Made by a program: the position numbers and the translations under genes
Shown: piece after piece, positions 1 through 5,755 of the stretch
Position numbering within the stretch: the stretch's first letter is position 1
Layout: every line of letters starts with the position of its first letter
Notes under the pieces: model-generated
Databases searched by the model: none
Told to the model about the DNA's origin: nothing
What the model saw: only the letters and a program-made list of their open reading frames with translations
Assembly: GCA_028678715.1 (NCBI GenBank)
Contig: JAJRCY010000043.1
Span: forward strand, 1-7,314
Reading direction: 5' to 3'
DNA from: Methanomicrobiales archaeon
Lineage (GTDB): Archaea; Halobacteriota; Methanomicrobia; Methanomicrobiales; JACTUA01
DNA length: 7,314 nucleotides

Positions 1-1
1 C

Positions 2-136
2 ACGGGTGCATTCGCGCAGGACTGGAGCCGGGCTGCCGGCGGATCGCGGACGGGGGACCTGGTGCTCCTCCGGGGGATGGTGGCATTCCTGGTCATCTGC
101 CTGCTCCTGGGGCTCTACCTGGTTCGGCGGCGGTGA
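2..136 (+). CDS. C-terminal tail of a membrane-anchored protein (5' end outside window)
   Basis: An open frame enters from the left edge and stops with TGA after 44 codons. Its last ~20 residues are one strongly hydrophobic segment (MVAFLVICLLLGLYLV) followed by a short basic tail, RRR. That is the pattern of a C-terminal transmembrane anchor with its positive end in the cytoplasm, so most of the protein would lie outside the membrane or in earlier helices. The part before the helix (QDWSRAAGGSRTGD) is polar. I do not recognise the family from this fragment. It reads in the same direction as the OB-fold membrane protein that follows, but about 270 bp and a repeat element separate them, so co-transcription is doubtful. 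The real gene start lies left of the window. Confidence 0.6.
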   Translation, partial: TGAFAQDWSRAAGGSRTGDLVLLRGMVAFLVICLLLGLYLVRRR

Positions 137-216
137 AGCCTGTCAGGGATCTCGTCTGCCTGAACGATCTTCCCCTTCTCAGAAACCGGCTCGACCAGGG
201 AGACCACCGACAGAGA

Positions 217-287
217 GGGATATCCTCATAGGGGGTGGGACCGCGAGGGGGTCTGCCCCCTCCCGGCCCCTCCCCTGGTGAGGATAG
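217..287 (+). repeat. Palindromic repeat element, copy 1 (nested inverted repeat)
   Basis: First of three copies of the same intergenic element. The ends are inverted: GGGATATCCTCAT on the left and TGAGGATAG on the right, sharing TATCCTCA. The centre is a GC hairpin, GAGGGGG-TCTG-CCCCCTC (245-262). It matches the reverse complement of the copy at 5756-5827 over nearly its whole length, with a near-identical left end and core. No reading frame through it looks coding. It lies between the stop of the truncated first gene and the OB-fold gene, so it could act as a terminator or mRNA 3' stabiliser for the former, or be a miniature mobile element. Its function is not known from sequence. Confidence 0.8.
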
Positions 288-333
288 CCGATTCGTGGTG
301 GATTTTCCGTAGAGACGGTTGATGGGACGGAAA

Positions 334-345
334 TCCTGATCAGGA
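334..345. promoter_or_regulatory. 12-bp perfect palindrome, possible operator
   Basis: TCCTGATCAGGA is perfectly self-complementary and lies about 30 bp upstream of the TATA-like motif of the OB-fold gene, where a dimeric regulator could bind. Its centre is GATC, a possible target if the nearby Dam-type methyltransferase has GATC specificity. Chance occurrence is possible; no second copy was seen in the window. Confidence 0.3.
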
Positions 346-374
346 GTGTCGTCTCCCGTACCATATCGTGCATC

Positions 375-381
375 TTTAATA
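375..381 (+). promoter_or_regulatory. TATA-box-like motif for the OB-fold gene
   Basis: TTTAATA is an AT-rich island in GC-rich DNA. Its centre is 28 bases before the GTG at 406, which would place the transcription start at or next to that codon (a leaderless mRNA). This favours GTG 406 over the earlier in-frame GTG at 346, because the motif would otherwise lie inside the coding region. Confidence 0.4.
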
Positions 382-405
382 GACCGTGCGATCATCTTCC
401 CCATT

Positions 406-771
406 GTGCTGGAACGGCAGGAGCGCACCGCCTTCCTTCTCCTGCTGGCGGTGTGCATGATCGTGGCCGGAGCCCATCTGGTGCTCACCGGTATCGGGAA
501 GGCAGCCTTTGCCTCCCCCTATTCCTCCCAGTCCCGGGAAGGGGATCTTGTCACCCTGCAGGGCACTGTCGAGAAAGTGACGGTCACCCAGTCGGGCGGC
601 CACCTGATTCTTCGCGTGGACGGGATCCCGGTCTTTGTCCCGGCCTCCGCACGGGGAGACCTTCCGGTTCTCGCGGGGGACCGGGTGGCCGTGCTGGGCA
701 CCATCCAGATCTACCAGGGGGAGAGGGAGATCGTGGTCCAGTCCCGCGGGGATCTCCGGGTGCTTTTCTGA
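406..771 (+). CDS. Small membrane-anchored OB-fold protein
   Basis: A 121-residue protein. Residues 1-7 are polar and charged (LERQER). Residues ~8-30 form one hydrophobic helix, a signal anchor or uncleaved export signal. A short Ser-rich linker follows, and residues ~46-121 are a single five-strand beta domain with the OB-fold nucleic-acid-binding (tRNA_anti-like) pattern: GDLVTLQGTVEKV, then VDGIPVFVP, then GDRVAVLGTIQIYQG and EIVVQS. OB folds bind nucleic acids or oligosaccharides, but this one would be held at the membrane, probably on the outer face, so the ligand cannot be named. A longer reading from GTG 346 adds 20 unremarkable residues; I prefer GTG 406 because of the TATA-like motif 28 bases upstream. 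The gene ends 21 bp from the convergent transporter gene. The fold call is from pattern only. Confidence 0.75.
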   Translation: MLERQERTAFLLLLAVCMIVAGAHLVLTGIGKAAFASPYSSQSREGDLVTLQGTVEKVTVTQSGGHLILRVDGIPVFVPASARGDLPVLAGDRVAVLGTIQIYQGEREIVVQSRGDLRVLF

Positions 772-792
772 ACCCGTGGTGCAGGGACACCT

Positions 793-2292
793 TCAGGGGG
801 CGGTTGCCCACCCCGGCAGCCCCGGCGTGATCCCCAGGGCCCACGGGACCACGGTTACCGAGAAGACCATCCAGAGGGCGATGGCGATCAGGTTCAGTGC
901 AAATCCCGATCGCACCATCTCCCGCAGGGACACGACGCCGGTCCCGAAGGCGATGGCGTTGGGCGGCGTCGCCACCGGCAGCATGAACCCCATCGACGAC
1001 GCGATGGCTGCCGTGGTCATCAGGAGGAAGGGGTGGATGCCGGTGGCGACCGCGGTGAGCGCCATCACGGGCATCATGATCGATGCGATGGCGGTGTTGG
1101 ACGTCACTTCACTGAGGAAGCAGACGGCGGTGGCGATGATCACGACCACCAGGACCAGGGGGAGGGCCTGCAGAACTCCGAGGTACCGTACCAGGGACTG
1201 GGCAAGGCCGCTCTTCACGAACGCCACCGAGAGGCTCAGGCCTCCCCCAAAGAGGATCAGGATCCCCCAGGGGATCTTCACCGCGTGCTCCCAGTCCAGG
1301 GTGAAGATCCCCTTCCCTGCATCGACAGGGAGCAGGAAGAGGAGGAGAGCCCCCCCGACGGCAATCGACGCATCGGAGATGCCGGGCAGGACGCTGTCAA
1401 TCCCGGGGATCAGTATTCCTCCTACCTGTTTCGTATCCTGGAGGATCCAGGCAAGGGCCACGAGGACGAAGACGAGGAGCGTCCAGCGCTCACCCCGGGA
1501 GAGGGAACCCAGGGCATCCTTCTCCTTCCGGATGGCATCCCCTGCGAGGGGGATGGTCTCGGGCATATCCCGGAAGACCCCGCGGGTGAGCCAGAGCCAT
1601 GCGAGGGGGAGAAGGACGGCGGCAAAGGGGAGGCCGAAGAGAAACCAGGAGAAGAAATCGACGGTGGGGGCCCCGGGAAAGAGCGTCCTCACCTGGGCTG
1701 CGAAGATCCCGTTGGGCGGGCTTCCGATCAGGGTGCCCATTCCGCCGATGGAGGCGCCGTACGCCACCGAGAGGACCAGGCACTTCCCGAAGGCTTTCTG
1801 CACGGCCGGGGGCCCGTCCCCTGCCTGCCCCTCCGGCACCGCCCCCGCCAGGGCCAGCGCGATGGGGATCATCATCATGGCCGTGGCCGTGTTGGAGATC
1901 CAGAGGGAGGTGAACGCGGTGGCGATCATCACTCCCAGCGCCAGCCGGCGGGGCCTGGTGCCGACTCGGGAGATGATGGCAAGGGCGATCCGGCGGTGCA
2001 GGTTCCAGCGCTCCATCGCCGCGGCGATGAGGAAGCCCCCCAGGAAGAGGAAGATCACCCGGTCCGCGTAGGGGGCGGTGGCTTCTGCCGGGGAGAGGAC
2101 CCCGAGAAGGGGAAAGGCGACCACCGGCACGAGCGCGGTGGCTTCCAGGGGGATCGCTTCGGTGATCCACCAGATCACCATGAGAGAGGTAACGGCCGCG
2201 ACCGCCCGGACCGGCGCTGAAAGACCTGCCGGAACCAGCATCAGGAGGAGAAACACCCCTATCCCGAGGAGGATCCCGATGTGAGGCCTCAC
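793..2292 (-). CDS. SLC13/DASS-family sodium:dicarboxylate or sulfate symporter
   Basis: A 499-residue polytopic membrane protein, the usual length for the divalent anion:Na+ symporter (DASS/SLC13) family. It carries both Ser-Asn-Thr substrate and sodium sites at residues 133-135 (WISNTATAMM) and 398-400 (TSNTAIASIMMP), each followed by its paired loop, GSPPNGIFA and TPPNAIAFGTG (442-452). The segment SSMGFMLPVATPPNAIAF fits the family signature, and an early WWITEAIPLEATAL is also typical. Expected role: Na+-coupled uptake of a di- or tricarboxylate, or sulfate; the substrate cannot be read from sequence. I start at GTG 2292 because a TATA-like motif lies ~27 bases before it. The frame extends to ATG 2358, but that would place the motif inside the gene and add 22 polar residues. 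It follows the methyltransferase gene on the same strand after 190 bp, probably with its own promoter. Confidence 0.9.
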   Translation of the reverse strand: MRPHIGILLGIGVFLLLMLVPAGLSAPVRAVAAVTSLMVIWWITEAIPLEATALVPVVAFPLLGVLSPAEATAPYADRVIFLFLGGFLIAAAMERWNLHRRIALAIISRVGTRPRRLALGVMIATAFTSLWISNTATAMMMIPIALALAGAVPEGQAGDGPPAVQKAFGKCLVLSVAYGASIGGMGTLIGSPPNGIFAAQVRTLFPGAPTVDFFSWFLFGLPFAAVLLPLAWLWLTRGVFRDMPETIPLAGDAIRKEKDALGSLSRGERWTLLVFVLVALAWILQDTKQVGGILIPGIDSVLPGISDASIAVGGALLLFLLPVDAGKGIFTLDWEHAVKIPWGILILFGGGLSLSVAFVKSGLAQSLVRYLGVLQALPLVLVVVIIATAVCFLSEVTSNTAIASIMMPVMALTAVATGIHPFLLMTTAAIASSMGFMLPVATPPNAIAFGTGVVSLREMVRSGFALNLIAIALWMVFSVTVVPWALGITPGLPGWATAP

Positions 2293-2315
2293 ACCGGTAC
2301 CTGATCGCAGGGAGC

Positions 2316-2323
2316 AATAAAAT
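2316..2323 (-). promoter_or_regulatory. TATA-box-like motif for the SLC13 transporter
   Basis: On the minus strand this reads ATTTTATT, an isolated AT-rich patch centred about 27 bases before GTG 2292. The spacing suits an archaeal promoter giving a leaderless or very short-leader mRNA. A weak ribosome-binding remnant (AGGT) also sits just before the GTG, so a short leader is possible. Confidence 0.4.
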
Positions 2324-2416
2324 CCCACCCCGCGTGCTCTGACACGGGCGGCCCGCATCGCCGGGTCCCCTTGACAGGGCGATGCCTGCCTGTTCGAGGA
2401 GGGTGCCGTTTCATTT

Positions 2417-2478
2417 CCGTCAGCGAGCCCCCATCCCGTTCGGGGGATCGGGCGTGAGGCGCTCCCTGCACCTGACGG
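2417..2478 (-). other. Long-range inverted repeat after the methyltransferase gene
   Basis: CCGTCAG (2417-2423) and CTGACGG (2472-2478) are exact inverted copies 48 bases apart. Between them is a second small hairpin, CCCG-TT-CGGG (2435-2444), or alternatively CCCCC/GGGGG (2428-2446). The structure begins 4 bp after the methyltransferase stop codon, so it may form the 3' end of that mRNA. There is no T-rich run on the minus strand after it, which weakens a terminator call. Confidence 0.3.
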
Positions 2479-2482
2479 CCAC

Positions 2483-3415
2483 TCAGTAGTTGGTGATGAT
2501 CAGCTCGGTGATCCGCCCCCGCCCCCCTCCCACCGAGTTGATGGCCCGCCGTGCCGGTACCCGTTCGATCCGGTATCCCCGGTAGAGATCTTCCAGGAAC
2601 CGGTCCCCGGGATCCCGGCTCATCGGGTCCGAGTTGGAGAGCATGAGCCGTGCACCCGTGCGGTCAAGCTCCCGGAAGAACCGTGCAAGCCTCCGCTGGT
2701 CCTCATCCCCGAATCCTGCCCTTGCATATGCGGTGAACGAAGAGGTCCGGCTGAGGGGCCGGTACGGGGGGTCCAGGTACACGAAGGTGTGATCATTCAC
2801 GAACGGGGTGCAGCGGGTGAAGTCCCCCAGGTGAACCTGTGTCGTGGCGAGAGCCGCGGATGCGGCACGGAGGCCCGTCTCGTCCAGAATCCGGGGATTC
2901 CGGTACTTCCCAAACGGCACATTGAACCCGCCGCGGGAATTGACCCGGTACAGCCCGTTGTAGCAGGTCCGGTTCAGGAAGACGAGTGCCGCAGTGGCCT
3001 GGACGGCGCGGGGATCGTCCGATCCCGAGAAACCCTCCCGGGGCAGGCGGTTGAAACGTTCCCGGATCCGGTAATAGAAGGCCTTCCGCTCCTCTTCGCC
3101 GAGGGACCGGTAGCGGGATTCCAGATCCCGGAGCTCCCGGATAAGCCCTTCGGGGTCCCCCTTCACGACAGCATACGCGGTGACCAGGTCCGGATTCGCA
3201 TCCCAGATCAGGGACTCCCGGACCGGGTACGAGACGGTGACCATGAAGTAGACTGCACCCCCGCCGACGAACGGCTCAACGTACCGCCTGATATCGCCCC
3301 GGCGGAGGCCCGGCGGGAACCGGGCCGCGAACTCTTCCAGGAGCTGGGTCTTGCCCCCGGCCCACTTCAGGAAGGGGCGGGCCTGCCCGTCCGCGGCTGA
3401 GGATATCCCGGTCAT
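2483..3415 (-). CDS. D12-class (Dam-type) adenine-N6 DNA methyltransferase
   Basis: A 310-residue protein, close to the size of Dam/DpnM-type enzymes, which transfer a methyl group from S-adenosylmethionine to N6 of adenine in DNA. Visible landmarks in order: FLKWAGGKTQLL (15-26), the AdoMet-binding YVEPFVGGGAVYF (45-57), an IWDANPDLV segment (70-78), LNRTCYNGLYRVN (147-159) with RGGFNVPFGKY (161-171), the catalytic DPPY (215-218), and LSNSD further on. This order is that of the alpha group. The start at ATG 3415 puts FLKWAGGK near the N-terminus as in relatives and has a TATA-like motif 35 bases before it; the frame extends to ATG 3484. No restriction endonuclease, specificity subunit or repair nuclease is adjacent, so it looks solitary here. 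GATC is a plausible target by family analogy only. Confidence 0.92.
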   Translation of the reverse strand: MTGISSAADGQARPFLKWAGGKTQLLEEFAARFPPGLRRGDIRRYVEPFVGGGAVYFMVTVSYPVRESLIWDANPDLVTAYAVVKGDPEGLIRELRDLESRYRSLGEEERKAFYYRIRERFNRLPREGFSGSDDPRAVQATAALVFLNRTCYNGLYRVNSRGGFNVPFGKYRNPRILDETGLRAASAALATTQVHLGDFTRCTPFVNDHTFVYLDPPYRPLSRTSSFTAYARAGFGDEDQRRLARFFRELDRTGARLMLSNSDPMSRDPGDRFLEDLYRGYRIERVPARRAINSVGGGRGRITELIITNY

Positions 3416-3446
3416 GGCTTCCAGAAGAGATGTGGAACCCGGTTGC

Positions 3447-3453
3447 GTATAGA
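3447..3453 (-). promoter_or_regulatory. TATA-box-like motif for the methyltransferase gene
   Basis: The minus strand reads TCTATAC, centred 35 bases before ATG 3415. That would give a leader of about 8-10 bases containing GGAAG as a weak ribosome-binding site. It supports the shorter start. Confidence 0.3.
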
Positions 3454-3530
3454 TCTTCTGCAGTCTTCCAGAGACTGGATACATCCGGTTCTCGTATGAT
3501 ATTCGGAGGATGAGAGCACTGTCCAGAGGA

Positions 3531-3601
3531 GAATGTCCTCACGGGGGGTGGGTTCGGGAGGAGGCGTATCCCCTCCTGTCATCACTCCCTCTGAGGAGAT
3601 G
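3531..3601 (+). repeat. Palindromic repeat element, copy 2 (diverged)
   Basis: A degraded copy in the same orientation as copy 1. It keeps the left end TGTCCTCAC followed by GGGGGGTGGG, a central imperfect hairpin (GAGGAGG around CGTAT with CCCCTCC) and a right end CTGAGGAGAT. The length between the ends (~66 bp) matches the other copies. It lies in the divergent spacer between the methyltransferase and lipoprotein genes, about 85 bp before the lipoprotein start, so this copy cannot simply be a terminator. The many substitutions suggest an older insertion. Confidence 0.6.
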
Positions 3602-3685
3602 GAAGACCTGAAAGCCTGGTGGTACCCCTTTTCTCCAAAGGCCTCCCCGAAACCCCTTTCTCCTCCCAGGAAAGAGCCTGAGGAT

Positions 3686-4339
3686 ATGCGAGAGAAGACC
3701 GGTGCCCTCCTGGCACTCCTGGCGGTACTTCTGCTCCTGGCTGGCGGCTGTACCGGCCAGGATGCCGTTCCCCCGGTGACGCCATCGCCTGAGGCAACCC
3801 CGACCGAAACCGCCACGGTGACCACGATCCCCACGACCCCCACGGCGACTCCCGCGCCCTTCCCCGGCGCGCTGCACCTGAAGGAGGTGTACCGGTACGG
3901 CAGGGAGCATGTGGCCTGCGAGGTCACGATCTACAGGGCCTTCTTCCGGGACGAGTACGACTGGTGGTCCCGGGACTGGGGCCGGTACTGGAACACCACC
4001 CCCTCAGAGGGCAACAGGTTCCTCTTTGTCTTCATCCGGTACCTGAACAACGGCACCACCCAGGCGATTCTGCCGTCGTCCGACAAGTTCGTGGTGCACG
4101 CGGACGGGTTGACGTACCGGTACTATACGGAACGGGATCCTTCCATCCCCATCCTGGGGATCAACGAGAAGGGGTGGGAGAACCCCCTGGATTACCGGGG
4201 GGGCTGGATCTACCCGGGCCCATCCAATACGGTGGAGGGGTTCCTCATCTACGAGGTGCCCCGGGATCTCCCGCCGGAACGGATCTATGTCGACGGGGTC
4301 TTCTCCGGCCAGGCCCGGGCCGTCTGGAAGCTGGGCTAG
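3686..4339 (+). CDS. Surface lipoprotein with Thr/Pro linker and DUF4352-like domain
   Basis: A 217-residue exported protein. MREKTG is followed by a hydrophobic Leu/Ala helix and a lipobox-like LAGGC, making Cys22 the likely lipid-anchored residue after signal removal. Residues 23-60 are a Thr/Pro-rich stalk of the kind often O-glycosylated in archaeal surface proteins. From ~63 to the end is one globular beta-rich domain with many aromatics (DEYDWWSRDWGRYW); EGNRFLFVFIRYLNNGTTQ followed by DKFVVHADGLTYRYY resembles the immunoglobulin-like DUF4352 family. Two N-x-T sites (WNTT, NNGTT) could be N-glycosylated. ATG 3686 is chosen because it begins the signal peptide and follows GAGGAT; the open frame extends upstream to 3533 through the repeat element without protein-like character. 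Its stop overlaps that of the convergent next gene. The function is unknown. Confidence 0.82.
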   Translation: MREKTGALLALLAVLLLLAGGCTGQDAVPPVTPSPEATPTETATVTTIPTTPTATPAPFPGALHLKEVYRYGREHVACEVTIYRAFFRDEYDWWSRDWGRYWNTTPSEGNRFLFVFIRYLNNGTTQAILPSSDKFVVHADGLTYRYYTERDPSIPILGINEKGWENPLDYRGGWIYPGPSNTVEGFLIYEVPRDLPPERIYVDGVFSGQARAVWKLG

Positions 4340-5205
4340 CCGCCCGGCCCATCCACCGGGTTGCAGAACGGGGACCGGAGGGCAGCCGGGAGCATCTCCG
4401 GGGCGGTGAGCACCCGGGAGGCTGACCGCTCCAGCATCAGGTTCAGCCGCCGCTCCGCGCTGAAGCGCCGGGAATCGGTCCGCAGTGCAACCATCGGGAT
4501 CCCCAGCGCTGAGGCGTACCCCATCTCCCACGCCGTTCCGCTGTCGGCATCCGGCCCGTCGCAGACGGCCACCACCATGTCCGTATCCCGGAGTGCTGAG
4601 ACGTGGTTCCCGTAGATGGCCCCGTCCGCATCCGGTTCCCGCCCCGGCGCCTCCGCCGCCTCCTGGGGCAGGTACACCCGGAACAGGTGGGCCTCCAGGA
4701 GGTCCCGGAGCGTGCGGTTGAAGGCCCGTTCCGCCTCGGAGAAGAGCGGGCCGGCCAGGTAGACCCGGTAGCGGGCAAAGTCCTTCACGTCCACGGCACG
4801 GATCTCCGGGAACCGGGAGAGGAACGCTCCCCGGCCGGGGCGCCGGGATGGATTCCCGTCCACGGTCCCGAAATGGTGCCACCCCGCCCCGCAGCACGGC
4901 GAGGAGTCCACGCCGATGATGCAGAGGGGTGCATCATCCCTGCGCCGGATCACCTCCCTCACCTCACCTTCGAGACGGTCCAGGAGGCTGGAGAACTCCG
5001 GGGTATCCAGCCGGGAGTGGAGGGGGCCCGGTTCCCGATCCCGGCCCAGGTACAGGGTCTCGGGGCAGGGGAGCGGCACCACCTCCAGTCCGAACTCACG
5101 GCACCGTTCCAGGGCACGGGCAAAGTTCTCCCGGTCCCCGGCCGTCGTGATCCCCCGCGCCCGGAGGGACGGGTCGGCGATGCAGGGGCTGGCGAGGACG
5201 TACAT
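4336..5205 (-). CDS. TudS/DUF523-like domain fused to nucleoside 2-deoxyribosyltransferase domain
   Basis: A 289-residue two-domain protein. Residues ~1-115 resemble the DUF523/TudS desulfidase group, which holds a [4Fe-4S] cluster on three cysteines and removes sulfur from thiouracil-type bases. The matching cysteines are Cys8 (LASPC), Cys47 (PLPCPE) and Cys105 in SSPCCG, followed by G-x-x-H. Residues ~146-260 are a nucleoside 2-deoxyribosyltransferase-type domain: RVYLAGPLF (147-155), an IYGNHVSALRDTDMVVAVCDG strand-helix unit, and DADSGTAWEMGYA (219-231), in which Glu227 fits the catalytic glutamate. Such enzymes swap or release bases from deoxyribosides. Together they suggest removal or salvage of thiolated or abnormal nucleobases, which is inference. 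MYVLASPC begins right at the domain edge, supporting this start. It is divergent from tsr3 with a 30-bp spacer. The C-terminal call is firmer than the N-terminal one. Confidence 0.8.
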   Translation of the reverse strand: MYVLASPCIADPSLRARGITTAGDRENFARALERCREFGLEVVPLPCPETLYLGRDREPGPLHSRLDTPEFSSLLDRLEGEVREVIRRRDDAPLCIIGVDSSPCCGAGWHHFGTVDGNPSRRPGRGAFLSRFPEIRAVDVKDFARYRVYLAGPLFSEAERAFNRTLRDLLEAHLFRVYLPQEAAEAPGREPDADGAIYGNHVSALRDTDMVVAVCDGPDADSGTAWEMGYASALGIPMVALRTDSRRFSAERRLNLMLERSASRVLTAPEMLPAALRSPFCNPVDGPGG

Positions 5206-5212
5206 TGATAGC

Positions 5213-5223
5213 GGGTGGCACCC
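5213..5223. promoter_or_regulatory. Small palindrome in 30-bp divergent spacer
   Basis: GGGTG-G-CACCC is a perfect 5+1+5 inverted repeat in the middle of the short spacer between two divergent genes. It could be a shared operator. With so little spacer, TATA boxes for both genes would have to lie in or at the edge of the opposite coding region. The minus-strand gene has no good ribosome-binding site. Confidence 0.25.
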
Positions 5224-5224
5224 C

Positions 5225-5234
5225 TGAGATGATC
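5225..5234 (+). promoter_or_regulatory. Ribosome binding site of tsr3
   Basis: TGAGATGATC matches eight of ten positions of GGAGGTGATC, the complement of the usual archaeal 16S rRNA 3' end. The GGAGG-equivalent part ends 6 bases before ATG 5236 and 9 before the second in-frame ATG at 5239; either codon could be used. Confidence 0.5.
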
Positions 5235-5235
5235 A

Positions 5236-5727
5236 ATGATGCCGCTCCTCGCGTACCGGGACAACACCTGCGACCCCCGCAAGTGCTCGGTGAAGAAGAT
5301 GGAGCGGTACGATCTTGTCACGATCCTTCCCCGCCTCAGGGCGATCCCGAGGAACACGCTCTTCCTGGACCCCACCGCAGAGCAGGCCCTCTCCCCTGCC
5401 GACCGGGACGCCCCGACCCTCACCGTTCTGGACTGCTCCTGGGCGGTGCTGGACACGGCCATCGTCCGCTCCTGGCGCCGCCGGCGGGCACTCCCCTTCC
5501 TCCTGGCGGCGAACCCGTTGAATTACGGCCGGCCCTTCCGCCTCTCCTCGCTGGAGGCCTTTGCCGCGGCGCTCGTCATCCTGGGGGAGCGGGCGCAGGC
5601 GGAACGGATTCTCGCCCTCTACCACTGGGGGATGCGGTTTCTCGAGCTGAACGCCGAACCCCTGGAGCGGTATGCGGCCGCTCGGGACAGCACGGAGGTG
5701 GTGGCGATCCAGGGCGACTACCTGTGA
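5236..5727 (+). CDS. tsr3: Tsr3/DUF367 rRNA aminocarboxypropyltransferase
   Basis: A 163-residue protein of the Tsr3 family (DUF367), typical length for archaea. Tsr3 transfers the 3-amino-3-carboxypropyl group of S-adenosylmethionine to a modified uridine in the small-subunit rRNA decoding region, a late step of ribosome maturation. Family landmarks: YRDNTCDPRKCSVKKM (7-22) in the N-terminal domain, TVLDCSWAV (63-71), RALPFLLAANPLNYGRP (84-100) in the AdoMet-binding core, LSSLEAFAAAL (103-113), and a final WGMRFLELNAEPLERY block. Two ATGs are adjacent (5236, 5239). A good ribosome-binding site lies just upstream. It is transcribed away from the TudS-like/deoxyribosyltransferase gene across 30 bp and is followed by a repeat copy before the convergent DUF72 gene. 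Confidence 0.92.
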   Translation: MMPLLAYRDNTCDPRKCSVKKMERYDLVTILPRLRAIPRNTLFLDPTAEQALSPADRDAPTLTVLDCSWAVLDTAIVRSWRRRRALPFLLAANPLNYGRPFRLSSLEAFAAALVILGERAQAERILALYHWGMRFLELNAEPLERYAAARDSTEVVAIQGDYL

Positions 5728-5755
5728 TTCGTCTGCCAGATACCGCTGAGAGCAA

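Noticed and set aside
93..488. 131-codon minus-strand frame across repeat copy 1
   Set aside because: It spans the hairpin repeat and the 5' end of the OB-fold gene. The translated peptide reflects the repeat, not a protein family.
777..792. Short hairpin GGTG-CAGGGA-CACC between the convergent OB-fold and transporter genes
   Set aside because: Only a 4-bp stem with no T-rich tract; too weak to call a terminator.
635..2220. Long plus-strand open frames (478 and 395 codons) opposite the transporter gene
   Set aside because: They are antisense to a clear SLC13 protein in GC-rich DNA with few stop codons. Their translations are Arg/Pro/Gly-rich with no recognisable domain.
2289..2471. 60-codon minus-strand frame between the methyltransferase and the transporter
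   Set aside because: It covers the structured spacer and the transporter promoter. It has no ribosome-binding site and no protein-like composition.
2789..3400. 203-codon plus-strand frame inside the methyltransferase gene
   Set aside because: It is the complement of a well-conserved coding region, and the translation lacks any domain character.
2483..4339. Methyltransferase plus lipoprotein as a restriction or defence cassette
   Set aside because: The genes are divergent, the second is a DUF4352-like surface lipoprotein, and no nuclease or ATPase is present, so nothing supports a joint defence role.
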